From NCBI RefSeq assembly GCF_028389875.1, contig NC_084668.1, positions 21,257,493-21,321,492 of the forward strand: a DNA stretch of 64,000 nt, in the 5' to 3' direction. This document shows, piece after piece, positions 1 to 10,664 of this stretch. Origin of the DNA: Rhea pennata. Taxonomy: Eukaryota > Chordata > Aves > Rheiformes > Rheidae. Below the pieces are notes generated by a model. The model saw only the letters and a program-made list of their open reading frames with translations. It did not search any database and was not told where the DNA came from. The translations under genes were made by a program, and so were the position numbers. Each line of letters begins with the position of its first letter. The stretch's first letter is position 1.

Positions 1-584
1 TGACTTTGCATACAAACATGAAAACATACATTGACTTTAATCCTTACTCAACAAAATATATCCATCGATTTCAATGGGATTTAAGAAACATGTTTAAAAT
101 TAGGTATACAGAGATGGATTATGCATAAGGATGTGGTTTTAAGTATGTGAGTAGCTGCTTTAAAGAATTGTGCACTTAAAGAATCATCTGAAAACATACA
201 CAAATGCTTGTCCATGTATATAAAACATTGTGGATGATAAAAGGTCAGTTTATGGCTAAAATGAATGACCCTGCAGAATATGAACACAGTGTTCAGACAC
301 TGCTTCTGTAATTTAGTCCTAATATTAACAGAATTCCTGCATTATATTAATCCACAGACCTCAGTCAACTTTCAGTCCTGCCTTCACACAATTCAGGCAC
401 TGCAAAACAGCAGGTGATAACATGTCCCTCAACAGTTATTCTGTGGTTCTCTCTCTATAGTTTTCCATTCATGACCAAGTCCAGAGCTCTGCAACGCTGA
501 ATGTAATTTGTATAGTGTAACAACATTTTACAAGTCATGTGGGATGGAGAAAACAAAAAACAAAAACCTATTTTTCTATTGCAG
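1..584 (+). other. XIRP2: XIRP2 intron (3' part)
   Basis: This is AT-rich non-coding sequence upstream of the first placeable XIRP2 exon. It ends in a pyrimidine-rich stretch and an AG at 583-584, which serves as the splice acceptor. I see no exon matching the preceding N-terminal XIRP2 sequence here, so those exons must lie upstream of the window. The small open frames in this stretch look like chance. Confidence 0.75.
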
Positions 585-718
585 TAGCCAACACAGCTAT
601 GAATGAAGAGTTCCCAAAGATTTCAACCCAGGTTTTAAAGCAGCAGTTTGAAAAGACAGCTCGGGAAAAGGCTGTTCACTCTGACAAGCAGACTGCAACA
701 CCTGCAAAGCAAGCAAAG
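585..718 (+). CDS. XIRP2: XIRP2 coding exon immediately before the giant Xin-repeat exon
   Basis: This 134-nt exon encodes the segment preceding the Xin repeats, containing NEEFPKISTQVLKQQFEKTA and ending TPAKQAK. It aligns closely with the human XIRP2 segment [20 protein letters not shown] ... TPAKQIK (human sequence from memory). The acceptor is the AG at 583-584 after a TTTTTCTATTGCAG tract. The donor is AAAG|GTCTGT with GT at 719-720. The exon begins inside a codon (2 nt supplied here) and ends exactly at a codon boundary. That phase lets it join either the giant exon at 1445 or, by skipping that exon, the LIM exon at 13347. An in-frame ATG at 539 lies in the intron and is not a start. 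The segment is charged and probably disordered or helical. Its exact function is not known to me. Confidence 0.9.
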
Positions 719-1444
719 GTCTGTGCTTTTAATAAGAGGAATCTCTATATAAATAAGAAGTGCTGAAGTTAAGAAACTGCTCTGTAATGCAATCTGAACT
801 TCTATATTGACTATTTAATTGTGATTAAAATTGTAACCTATGAAAGTGGTGGGCATATAGAGAGTTTAGAAATCAAGTGCATGTGAAGTAATATAAAGTA
901 TATTAGGTAGTTTAGCAAGTATTTATATTATGGGACAAGCACAACTAAAAGTAGAACTTTATAAAACTTTCGCTTTTCCTGTCTTCCTCTGCTGAATGCA
1001 GTCTCCTCTGTCCCTATCTGAATCTGTAAATCTGTATCATTTCAGTCACCGTAGTTCTCAGAAGCACAGAAAATGTTACATAAGAAATGAAAATCTGTAT
1101 AAAACACAGCATAATTTTGTATGCTTATAATGCAACATCTGCATTAGTTGCAGCAAAAGTCCCAAGACTGCTAAATCATCATTTTTCATTTTGCATGAAC
1201 TACACATTTCTTTTCACATATATTTTATGGTGCAATAGCATATCCCTTAGTTCTAAGGGTTGCTTTTGTATGGTTCTGAGCAACCGCTGATGGATTGTGT
1301 CTTTCCAGTTCCTATTACAATTCTGTTGCTCAGATCCTTCAAGAGCTAGACTTTGTGAAGAATAAAGCAAAGTTTCTGATCATAGAAATTGTTTTATACA
1401 TTATATATATTCTTAAAAAAAATTACCAATTTTATTCCCTAAAG
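719..1444 (+). other. XIRP2: XIRP2 intron before the giant exon
   Basis: This 726-nt AT-rich intron starts with GTCTGT and ends TTTTATTCCCTAAAG. The frame of the giant exon stays open backwards through the last 150 nt, to an ATG at 1295. The residues there are hydrophobic and unlike XIRP2, so the openness is taken as chance. Nothing else is recognised. Confidence 0.8.
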
Positions 1445-4400
1445 ATTGAAAATGGGTACCAGGAAATTATATGGCCTTCAGCAGTTAGTTGTTCTTCCAC
1501 TGCGATGACCTCAGCAAGCAGACTACATGAAACGTCTACAGAAAGGAAAAAAGAGTATGGAACTGCTGCTTCTGCAATGCCTTACACCAGGTTCCCTAAA
1601 TATGGCAACACAGAAAATTTTCCCACTAGTTCTGCACCAGCTCCATTGGAAATGACAGAGATTTCCCAGTCCCCTGAACCATCCACCTCTCCAACAAACC
1701 CCATTATCCCTAAAGATTTGTACTCAAAGCAAAGAAATTTATATGAATTAAAACGTTTATATAAACATATTCACCCAGAATTAAGAAAGAGCTTAGAAAA
1801 AGATTATTTAAATGAGATTTCTGATATTTTATCTAGTGAATCTGAAGCAAAGAATATAATGGCAGGAGATGTACAGCAGGCTAGATATGTTTTTGAAAAC
1901 ACTATTCTCCCTCAAAAGTTTACAAGTCCAGAAAAAGAATATTTAGAATGGGAAGAAATCCTAAAAGGTGAGGTTCAGTCTATGAGATGGATCTTTGAGA
2001 ACCAACCTTTAGATTCAATTAAAGATGACTCTCCAGACCCAGACACAGTTAGAAGCATTGCAGAGCAAGAAATGATTGCAGGTGGAGATGTTAAATATAC
2101 AACCTGGATGTTTGAGACCCAACCTATTGATGCACTGGGTGCACATTCCTCGGAATCTGCAGAAGCCATGGACAAGATCCCAGAATTAGCTAGAGGAGAT
2201 GTCCGCACAGCCACATGGATGTTTGAAACTCAGCCACTGGACTCTATGAATAAAATTTATCACAATGAAGAACAAACATCAGATGAGACTTTTATTAGAG
2301 AAATTTCTGGTGGTGATGTGAAAACTGTGAGGTACATGTTTGAAACACAGAATCTGGATAAACTTGGGCAGCTATACTCAGTAGATGAAGTTAACCTGCT
2401 GCAGCTGAGGTCTGAGCTTAAAGAGATTAAAGGAAATGTGAAGAGAAGCATAAAGCATTTTGAAACTCAGCCATTGTATGTTATCAGAGACAGCTTAGGT
2501 CAAATGCTGGAGATTAAAACTGTCCGCCGAGAAGACACTGAAAAGGGGGATGTCAGAACAGCACGCTGGATGTTTGAAACACAGCCTTTAGACATGATTA
2601 ACAAAGACCCAGTGGAAATTAAAGTTTTACGTGGAATCTCTATGGAGGAAAACGTCAAAGGTGGTGTGCAAAAGGCAAAATGGTTATTTGAAACACAGCC
2701 TTTAGATTCTATTAAAGAGGATTCAGAGGAAATGATCACTCAGAAGGAGACTATTTTAGGGACTGATGTTTCCAGAAAGTGCTGGGTTTTTGAAACTCAG
2801 CCTCTTGATACTCTAAAAGATAATGATGACACATCTCATCCCCTCCCTGAAGAAATAATAGGAGGTGATGTAACTGGTACTAAACATTTATTTGAAACTT
2901 TACCAATGGATGCATTAAAGGACAGCCTAGATGCTGGTAAGCTTCAAAAGGTGGTTACTACTGAGGAAGAAAAAGGTGATGTAAGACATCAGAAATGGAT
3001 TTTTGAGACTAAACCTCTTGAACAGATCAGAGAAGAAAGAAAAGAATTTGTCAGAACCGTAAAGCTTGAAGAAATCGACAGAGGTGATGTGAACAGCTAC
3101 AAAAATATATTTGAATCAAGCATTTTAAAAAAATACGATGAATCACAAAAAATCCATGTGGAGGGTATAATGAGAGGAGCTGTAGAGTTGAACAAAGCTC
3201 TTTTTGAAACAACTCCTCTCTATGCAATTCAGGACCGTCTTGGTAAATACCATGAGGTTAAAACCATTAGGCAAGAAGAAATTTTAAGAGGAGATGTAAG
3301 GAGCTGCAGGTGGCTATTTGAAACAAAGCCTCTTGACCAATTCGATGAAAGTGATAAAAAAATCCAAATTATCAAGGGAATATCTTCACAAGAAGTAATT
3401 TCCGGTGATGTGAAAACAGCTAAATGGTTGTTTGAAACTCAGCCTCTTGATGCTATTAAACATTTTAGCAATATGGGAGAAGAAGAAGAAATTAAAGCAG
3501 AACAGAGGACAGACATTGTTAAAGGAGATGTAAAAACATGTAGATGGCTTTTTGAAACACAGCCAATGGAATCACTGTACGACAAAGTTGAGGTAGTGAC
3601 TGACAAAGAAGAAATGCATAAAGGAGATGTCAAAACCTGCACTCAACTCTTTGAAACACAGCCACTTGATGCAATAAAAGATGGTTCAGAAATAACAGAA
3701 AAACTACACACTGTGAATCGAGAGGATATTCTAGGAGGTGATGTCCGTATAGCATGTTGCCTTTTTGAAACAGAAAACCTAGACAACATACAAGGAGAAG
3801 GAGGGAAGGAATTAAAACAAATAGTGGAAATTGACATTCAGCCTGGGGATGTTTCAACTATCAAGCATAAATTTGAAAGCCACTCATTAGACTCCATAAA
3901 TTTCAGTTCAGAGGAAGTTCTGGAAAAAAATAAAGCTATTCAAAAACAGGAAATACAGAAAGGAAATGTTTTACATTGCCGATGGCTTTTTGAAAAACAC
4001 TTGATTGATGCTATAAAAGAAAACCAGGAAGACAGTGCCTCAGTCAAAACTGTAACAGATATAAAGGGGGGGGATGTGAGGAAAAGCTGTTTTATTTTTG
4101 AGACTTTCTCTTTGGACCAAATTAGAAATGAATCTGAAAATATCAGCACCAAGAAAACCATTAGTGAGGAGGAAATAACAAAGGGAAATGTTAAAAACTA
4201 TAGAATGATGTTTGAAAACCAATCACTTTATGCAATTCAGGACAAAGAAGGAAATTATCATGAAGTAACAACAGTTAAAAAGGAGGAAGTGATTCATGGA
4301 GATGTACGTGGGACAAGGTGGTTGTTTGAAACAAAACCTTTAGATACTATTAATGAATCAGACAATGTATACATTATTCGAGCTGTCACCCAGGAAGATA

Positions 4401-7400
4401 TTCAGAAAGGAGATGTGAGTTCTGTCAGATACAGATTTGAGACTCAACCATTAGATAAAATTTCAGAAGATGAAAAAATAATAGTGCCCACTATCTGCAG
4501 CATTGAAGGGGCTGATGTGAAGGCCAGCAAACGATTATTCGAGTCTGAAGAGCTAAATAAGGGCACATATGTAAGAACAGTAAGTGTCAGTGAAGTCCAG
4601 CATGGCAATGTAAAAACTGCCACGTGGTTATTTGAGACGCACACTCTAGATGAGATTAGAGCAGAGGGGTCAGAATATAAAGCTGTTAAAACAGTCACAA
4701 AGGAAGATGTGCAAGAAGGTGATGTTCAGCATGCAGTGTGGATTTTTGAAAACCAGCCTTTGGATTCCATTAAGGACACTGATGAAAGTGAAGTAAGAAT
4801 AGCCAGGGAAGACATTCCACAGGTAGATGTAAAAACAACAACATGGCTTTTTGAAACAACACCTTTCCATGAATTTAATGAAAGCAAGGTTGAAAAGCAA
4901 GAAATTATAGGCAAATGTATCAAAGAAACTTTAAAAGAACTTTACTCACAAAAAGTTGTAGAGTCTCATGGAATTATCATTGAGTCAGATGAAATTGGAG
5001 ATGTCAGAATGGCAAAATATAAACTAATGAATCAAAAGACACCTGAAATACAAAAGGAAGAGATCATTAAAGGGGATCTAGGCAACATAATGATGAACCT
5101 GCTGTCCAGAAAAAGCACTATCAAAAAAGAAATTGTAGTAAATGATGATGAAAAAGGCAATGTTAATTTGACCAAAGCTCAGTTACTGAACAGATCAATA
5201 GATGATCAAGTTGAAAAGGAAGAGATAGTGAGAGGTGACATACAGCAGGCTATAAAAAAACTATTTAGTCAGGATAGCTCCATAAAACGAGGAATTTTAA
5301 TTCAGGAAAATGAGAGAGGTGATATTAACATGACAATATATTCTCTCCTTCACAAAAAGGATGGCAATAAAATCCAGCGTGATGAAGTGATAGGTGGTGA
5401 TGTGAAACGTACCATTCACAGCCTCCTGTCTTCTACAGCAAATAATGAAATATCAGAACGGACTAAAATAGAAGAAAATGAGAGGGGCAATGTTCAGTTT
5501 TTCACAACATGCATAGAAGCTGGAGCTCTGGACTATCTGAAACTGTTTCAGACAGGGTCAGATGAAACACTGACAATCAAGAAACAAGAGGAAGATGAGG
5601 AAATCATTGCTGGTGATGTAGAAGGCACAAAGCTGTTGCTAAAGAAACACAAGTTCCCCATTCAACGTACGGTTGCTCAAACTGACATCATCCCTGGAGA
5701 TGTGTATAATACAGTAAAAAGTTTCACAGCAGAGCCACAGAATGTATCTAGTCATGTACACAAAGAAGAAATTATTAAAGGTGATTTAAAGGCAGCTTTA
5801 AATTCCCTCAGCCAAGCCATAAGTCAAACAACAGTTAAAGAAAAGGAAAAAGTTATAAAAGCTGACATCTTGGCAATACTGAAGTCACTTGAAGAAGCTG
5901 CTTTTCAACTGAAAGAAGCAGAAAAGCCTGATGTCATACCTGGAGATATTAAGAGGACCATTGAGTCCCTTGAAAAGGCAATAAACACAAAAATTGAAGT
6001 TCTGAAAGCGCAGGTTGTTCGGGGAGACCTTGATTCAACATTAAGGTCTTTAAAAGAAGCTCAGCTATCTTTCAAGGGTATAGACAAAGGAGATGTAATC
6101 AGCAGAGATACTCAGACTGCTGTGAAAAATGAGCTAGAAATCTGTGCAGAAAAGAAAATGGTACAATCTGGAGAAAGGAATCATACAGATATAAAAAGAA
6201 CTGCCAAAGTAGCTTTTAAGCCATCTCAACAATTAGCACATCATAACATAACCCAAAATCTAACAAAGTCTGTTAAATCTCACCATGAATGTTACCAGGA
6301 AATGCAGGCAAAAAATGAGACTTTTCTGAAAGAAGCTGAAAAGGATACTAGAAAGATACATTTAGATCAAAAACAGAGTGCTGAGTCTCTTGGTATTAAT
6401 ATGAAACAGATGAATTTACCTAATTCACAACAAAAGAGCACTGAGAAAGTGGAAGAGTCAAATAATAAAACCAGAGTCCAGTACAATGGAGAAAAGGGCA
6501 CAAAATCTCTTACTGAACAACATATGAAAAATCAGTCTACTACTCCCCTGAAGGTGGCACCTTGTGAAATTTCTAAAGTGACAGACTGCTTTCAAAAGCA
6601 TGTGCCAAAGACAGAAACAGAGCAATCTCAGCATTGTAGAGAGATTCTTGCCAGAAAAGAAATGAACACTGACCAAAAGCAAGATGTAGTATCTATGACA
6701 GCAGGACATAGTATAAAAGACAAACAAAAAGTAAAACTCACACAGGAAACACATAGTAATTTTAAAGAAACAGAAAGCAGGAAAAGAACTGATATTCATC
6801 AGCAGAATAAGAAATCAGTAGGACAGTTTACTGGAAAGACTAAAATGGAAGCTGCTAAATCTGAATTTTCTGTAAAAACTCCTCTGAATCAAGGCAAGAA
6901 TGTAATGGAGAAAGAGGCAACAGAAATGGATTCTCTATTCCCTCCTCCACCATCACTTCCCCCATCACCACCACCTTCAGTTACATCTTCTGAAAGTGAA
7001 TTTCCTTTGCCTCCTCCACCACCTCCTTTAACATCTGATAAACAGATGTTTCTCTCACCGTCGTCACCTAGAGAAATGATCAAAGCTGAGTTTGATCATC
7101 TTCCTCCTCCACCACCACCACCACCAATAGATGACAAATCTGAAAGTGAGTTCCTATCTGGTCTCCCTCTCCCACCACCTCCTCCACATCTTGTGAGTCC
7201 TCCTACAATGCAACCAATGCAAAAGAAAAAACATATTTCTAAGTATCCAGAAGAGTCACTGCCTCATTCAGAGCAAACTCATGCCAGCACTGAAGTGGCA
7301 GGTAAATCTACTGGTGTAGCATCATCACAAAACCTCATCAAAATGGAGCGCTCAAGGGGCCTGGAAGGTCTAGAGTCAAAAATGCCTGCTAAATTTGAAC

Positions 7401-10400
7401 CAACAGTCCTTCAGATGCGCACAGAAACCAATATCACCAAAATTTTGGCAGAAAGTAGAAAGCCTGAAACTCTGATAAATGTGGTTAGTCATGAACAGAA
7501 ACAAGAGAGCAGTCATACAAGAACAGAGGAAGGAAGACGACTATCCTCTGTAACAGAAATGGGTAATTGTTCACCCAAGGCTCACGAAGAGATATTGCCA
7601 GTCCAGAAAAAAAAGATTTTTCCAGTGATGAAATCTCCATCCGTTCCTTCAGAGAACAGAACACAAATAAACCCCACGCCTTATACTCAAAAATTTAAAA
7701 CTCCATTAATGATAGCTGAAGAAAAATACAGACAGCAAAAGGAAGAGAGAGAGAAAACAGAAGTCAAAAGTTTTTGCTGTGAGTCAGCCAAAATAAGCAA
7801 CAAAATTCAGGGAAGTCCAGCTGAAAAGTCATTACAAAAATCAAACAAGCAAGATCAAGGTCCTGCACAAGATGCAGCAGCCCCTGTAATACCACAGAAA
7901 ATTACAATTTCTGATTCTGATTTTCATGTCAATTTAGAAGCAGTAGGATTCAGAGGTGATAAAAAGCTATCTACATCATTTGCTGTATCATCAGCTCCCG
8001 AGCAGCTTCAGAAAGTTTTAGAAGCCTCAGCAGAAGATGACAGCAGTAAAAAAGTACTACCAGGTACAAAACATAATGTATCATGTCAAATAGAAAAAGT
8101 CCATCCAGATCAGACATTACATGAACCTGAGCAGCTAAAGAATGTGAAGCAATTGTGCAAGCCTCAAAATAAAATCACTCCCCCTACATTCAAAGTTAAA
8201 ACTATTAAGCTTCCCATTGTAGAGCACAGCTTACAGGAAATTCATAAAGATTCTGAAATACACCAAACCCAGCAAGGAAGTAATGTTCAAAATGTTTTCA
8301 CGCAACACAGTCAGAAGAAGCAGAAAGAAGATATAAGCCTTACCATTAAGAAAAAAGAAAGAGTTGCAAAGCAGGATCACCAACAGCACATTAATGGGAA
8401 TGTGCTAGCTGAAAAAATACATTCAAAAGGTACAAAAAACATGCAAGAATTACAGGAACAGGACTTCAACCAAATGAAACAAAAATTGGTTAGTGAAAAA
8501 AAAACAAGTAAAGGAGAATCCAGACATGAGAAAATCTTACTGAGGAAGGAAATAAATCAGACCCATGTACCCGTTTATCCAGAGAAAGACATGGTAACAA
8601 TTCAGAAAAAACAAGAGCAGCCTAAGATTAAACAAGCAGTGAAAGCAGTCAAGGGAAAAGTAACTGACAGACAGCATGACTCACAGACACAAATTAATGA
8701 ACAAAAGAATGTGTGCATTTCCGAGAGTAGAGTCCAAAAAAAAAAAGTGTCCCAGGAATATTATAGTCTGCAAGAAAACGCATGTGTCAAAGACAAAGGT
8801 ATACAAGTAAAAGAAGGCCTCATAAAGACAGAACATCCAAAACAAGAAATTACACACAAAAAATCTTTATATTCTTCTTCACCACCGCATACTGAGGAAA
8901 AACATGCAGTAGACGTATTAGGTATTTTAAGAAAAAAAGAGGAACTGCAGGAGGTTTTGTGCAGGGTGAAACAGTTTGAAGATGAGCCAAATAAGAATAG
9001 TCTAAAAACATTTAAGACATTTTTAAATATTATCCCTGTCTGGCTAATAGATCAGGAAAGAAAGAAAAATATAGCTCATATTGTAACAGAAAATAATTTT
9101 GAAAAAATGAAAGAAGAATTAGCTGATATTAAAGACCAAGCAATCAAAATGCTTGCCTCGTGTGAAGATTCAATCCAAACTGCTGTGTCATCAAGAATAG
9201 TGAAATCCAGAAAGAACAGCACTACTTATCAAGGCCCTACCCAGAAAATATCAGGATTTACTATTGGCTCCAATAAAAAAGATTTGCATAAAACCACAGG
9301 TGCTATTAAAGAAGAAACAGGGCATCATGAAGCTAAACAGCAGTCCAATGGATTTAGACAGACAAAATCCAGATCTTCTCCAGCACTAAGAATACGATCA
9401 CCATCTCCTACTTACATAACAATTGAGTCTAGAAGGACAGACTCTCCTCTAAGGGAGACCCCCTCCTCCCCAACCCACAGAGAAGGGACTTTGTTTCCTC
9501 TACCACCCCACAGATCTGCAACACCAAAAGCTAGGATTCAACGGCCACTGTCTTCTCCCTCTTCTCCAAGGAGCCAAACTGAGCAACTGGCTAAGCTGAA
9601 AGACACCACAGCAAAATTATCACAAGGCGCAACACAGTATCAAGCTGTAAATCCACTTCCAATTGTAGAAAAAAGATCAGAAATCGTTAAATCTCCTGCA
9701 ACACTTCGTCGACAAATTAAAATTGAAATGCATGCTAGGAAACCTCTACCCTCACTAACTCCACCTGTATATGAATCTCAAGTAACTGCTGGTACAGTAA
9801 AACATACAGAAGAAACACAAGAAAAAAGCAAAAAAGCAGGGAAAAACAAAGACTACTTATGCCAAGACCAGCTAAACATTCCAGAACACTTACAGTCTCA
9901 GAGTGAAAGTTTAGATTCCATCTCAGTGACACAAAAATTTGAGAGTCCTAGAACTGATCAGCCAGGGCTTATTCATAAGTTTGAAGCATCAGAGACAGTA
10001 ACATACACACAAAATGAGCCAACTGCAGTAATTGAGAGGTTAAGTAATGAAGGTGCATATGAAAAGGATAAGTTATTAGGAAAATTAGAGGACAAATCCA
10101 TATTTGAAGTTAAGTCAATGAAAAGAGATTTGAAAAGTGGTGAAATGAATAGCAAAATAAAGGAGAGAAAACACATATTTAATCAAGATGAATTTGGTAT
10201 GGACAGCCAAAGACAAAAAGCTAATTTCCAAAACTCTTCTTGCTGGCAGCTAAGAGAAACAAAACACAACACATCCTATAAACCAGGGCAACATGAAGAT
10301 AAAGAACAGTCATTTCAACCTGTAATAAGTTTCAATGCCAAACCACATAAAGAATATTCTTCTGATAGGGATACATTAACAAACACAGCAGTTGAATCAA

Positions 10401-10664
10401 GAACTGTTACCTCAACTTCACAAAAAGCTGATGGGGTGCAGTCAGGATTTGGCTTCAAGCACGCTCCCCCAACATATGAAGATGTTATCTCAGGACACAT
10501 TCTGGATATTTCTACTGCTGATTCACCAGAAAAGCTACTGAGAAATTTTCAGAAGACATGGCAAGAGAGTGAACAAGGTTTTAAAAGTCTCGGTTACACT
10601 GTCTCAGATACTTCTGAAACTGAAGTGAGAAGCAGCTTCCACAAGGAAACAGAATATTTCAGTG
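1445..10664 (+). CDS. XIRP2: XIRP2 giant exon: Xin-repeat array and most of the long isoform
   Basis: XIRP2 (also called Xin-beta, myomaxin or CMYA3) binds and stabilises actin filaments at muscle cell junctions. This exon is 9220 nt long (3073 codons plus 1 nt) and is open throughout. In order it encodes: a short linker with SKQRNLYELKRLYKHIHPEL, nearly identical to human; 28 Xin repeats of the form GDVxxxxWxFETQPLD (1862-4875); decayed GDV-type repeats to about 6150; a charged low-complexity region; a proline-rich block (about 6938-7200); the conserved FKTPLMIAEEKYRQQKEE box (about 7690-7755); a helical block (about 8910-9190); a SPATLRRQIKIE box; and a C-terminal APPTYEDV (PPxY) region followed by NFQKTWQESEQGFKSLGY near 10,460-10,590. 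The start is set by the acceptor at 1443-1444 and agreement with human XIRP2 (K|IENGYQE against K|TESEYEE). The donor AGTG|GTAAAT leaves phase 1. Unspliced, the frame would end S-G-K-stop at 10672. Confidence 0.96.
1862..4875 (+). repeat. XIRP2: Xin actin-binding repeat array, 28 copies
   Basis: I count 28 copies of the roughly 16-residue Xin motif, from AGDVQQARYVFEN to VDVKTTTWLFETTPF, spaced about 36 residues apart on average. Strong copies include KGDVRTARWMFETQPLD and SGDVKTAKWLFETQPLD. Weaker copies lose the aromatic (KHFETQPLY, KNIFESSIL) or the ETQPLD half. Twenty-eight matches the number I recall for human XIRP2; XIRP1 has fewer (about 16). In XIRP1 and XIRP2, at least three repeats are known to bind F-actin. 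The repeats are old: nucleotide identity between copies is low, so this is a protein-level array and not a recent tandem duplication. Confidence 0.93.
4997..6150 (+). repeat. XIRP2: Decayed Xin-like repeats continuing the array
   Basis: After the last canonical repeat the same GD(V/I/L) rhythm continues without the FETQPLD half. Examples are IGDVRMAKYKLMNQ, KGDLGNIMMNLLS, KGNVNLTKAQLLN, RGDIQQAIKKLFS, RGDINMTIYSLLH, GGDVKRTIHSLLS, AGDVEGTKLLLKK, PGDVYNTVKSFTA, KGDLKAALNSLSQ, PGDIKRTIESLEK and RGDLDSTLRSLKE. The consensus is roughly G-D-(V/I/L)-x3-(I/L/K)-x2-L(L), often preceded by an acidic EEI/EEV. Human XIRP2 shows the same stretch (from memory), so the divergence is ancient. Whether these units bind actin is unknown. 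Confidence 0.7.
6938..7200 (+). other. XIRP2: Proline-rich segment of XIRP2 (EVH1/SH3-ligand type)
   Basis: Four poly-proline clusters encode FPPPPSLPPSPPP, LPPPPPP, LPPPPPPPP and LPPPPPP, separated by short acidic linkers such as SESEFPL and SDKQMF. FPPPP is the canonical Ena/VASP EVH1-binding core, and the LPPPPP runs could also serve profilin or SH3 domains. The equivalent human segment is also proline-rich. The binding partner is inferred from motif and family (XIRP1 binds Mena/VASP) and is not shown here. Confidence 0.75.

Noticed and set aside
539-584. ATG at 539 as start of the first exon
   Set aside because: It lies before the acceptor AG at 583-584, and similarity to XIRP2 begins only after it.
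1295-1444. In-frame upstream extension of the giant exon to ATG 1295
   Set aside because: Those 50 residues are hydrophobic and unlike XIRP2. Alignment with human places the exon boundary at 1445 after a splice acceptor.
3439-3857. Minus-strand open frames across the Xin array
   Set aside because: These are shadows of the repeat-coding strand; their apparent repeats (for example CVSK..HL.VFTSPL) are the complement of FETQPLD codons.
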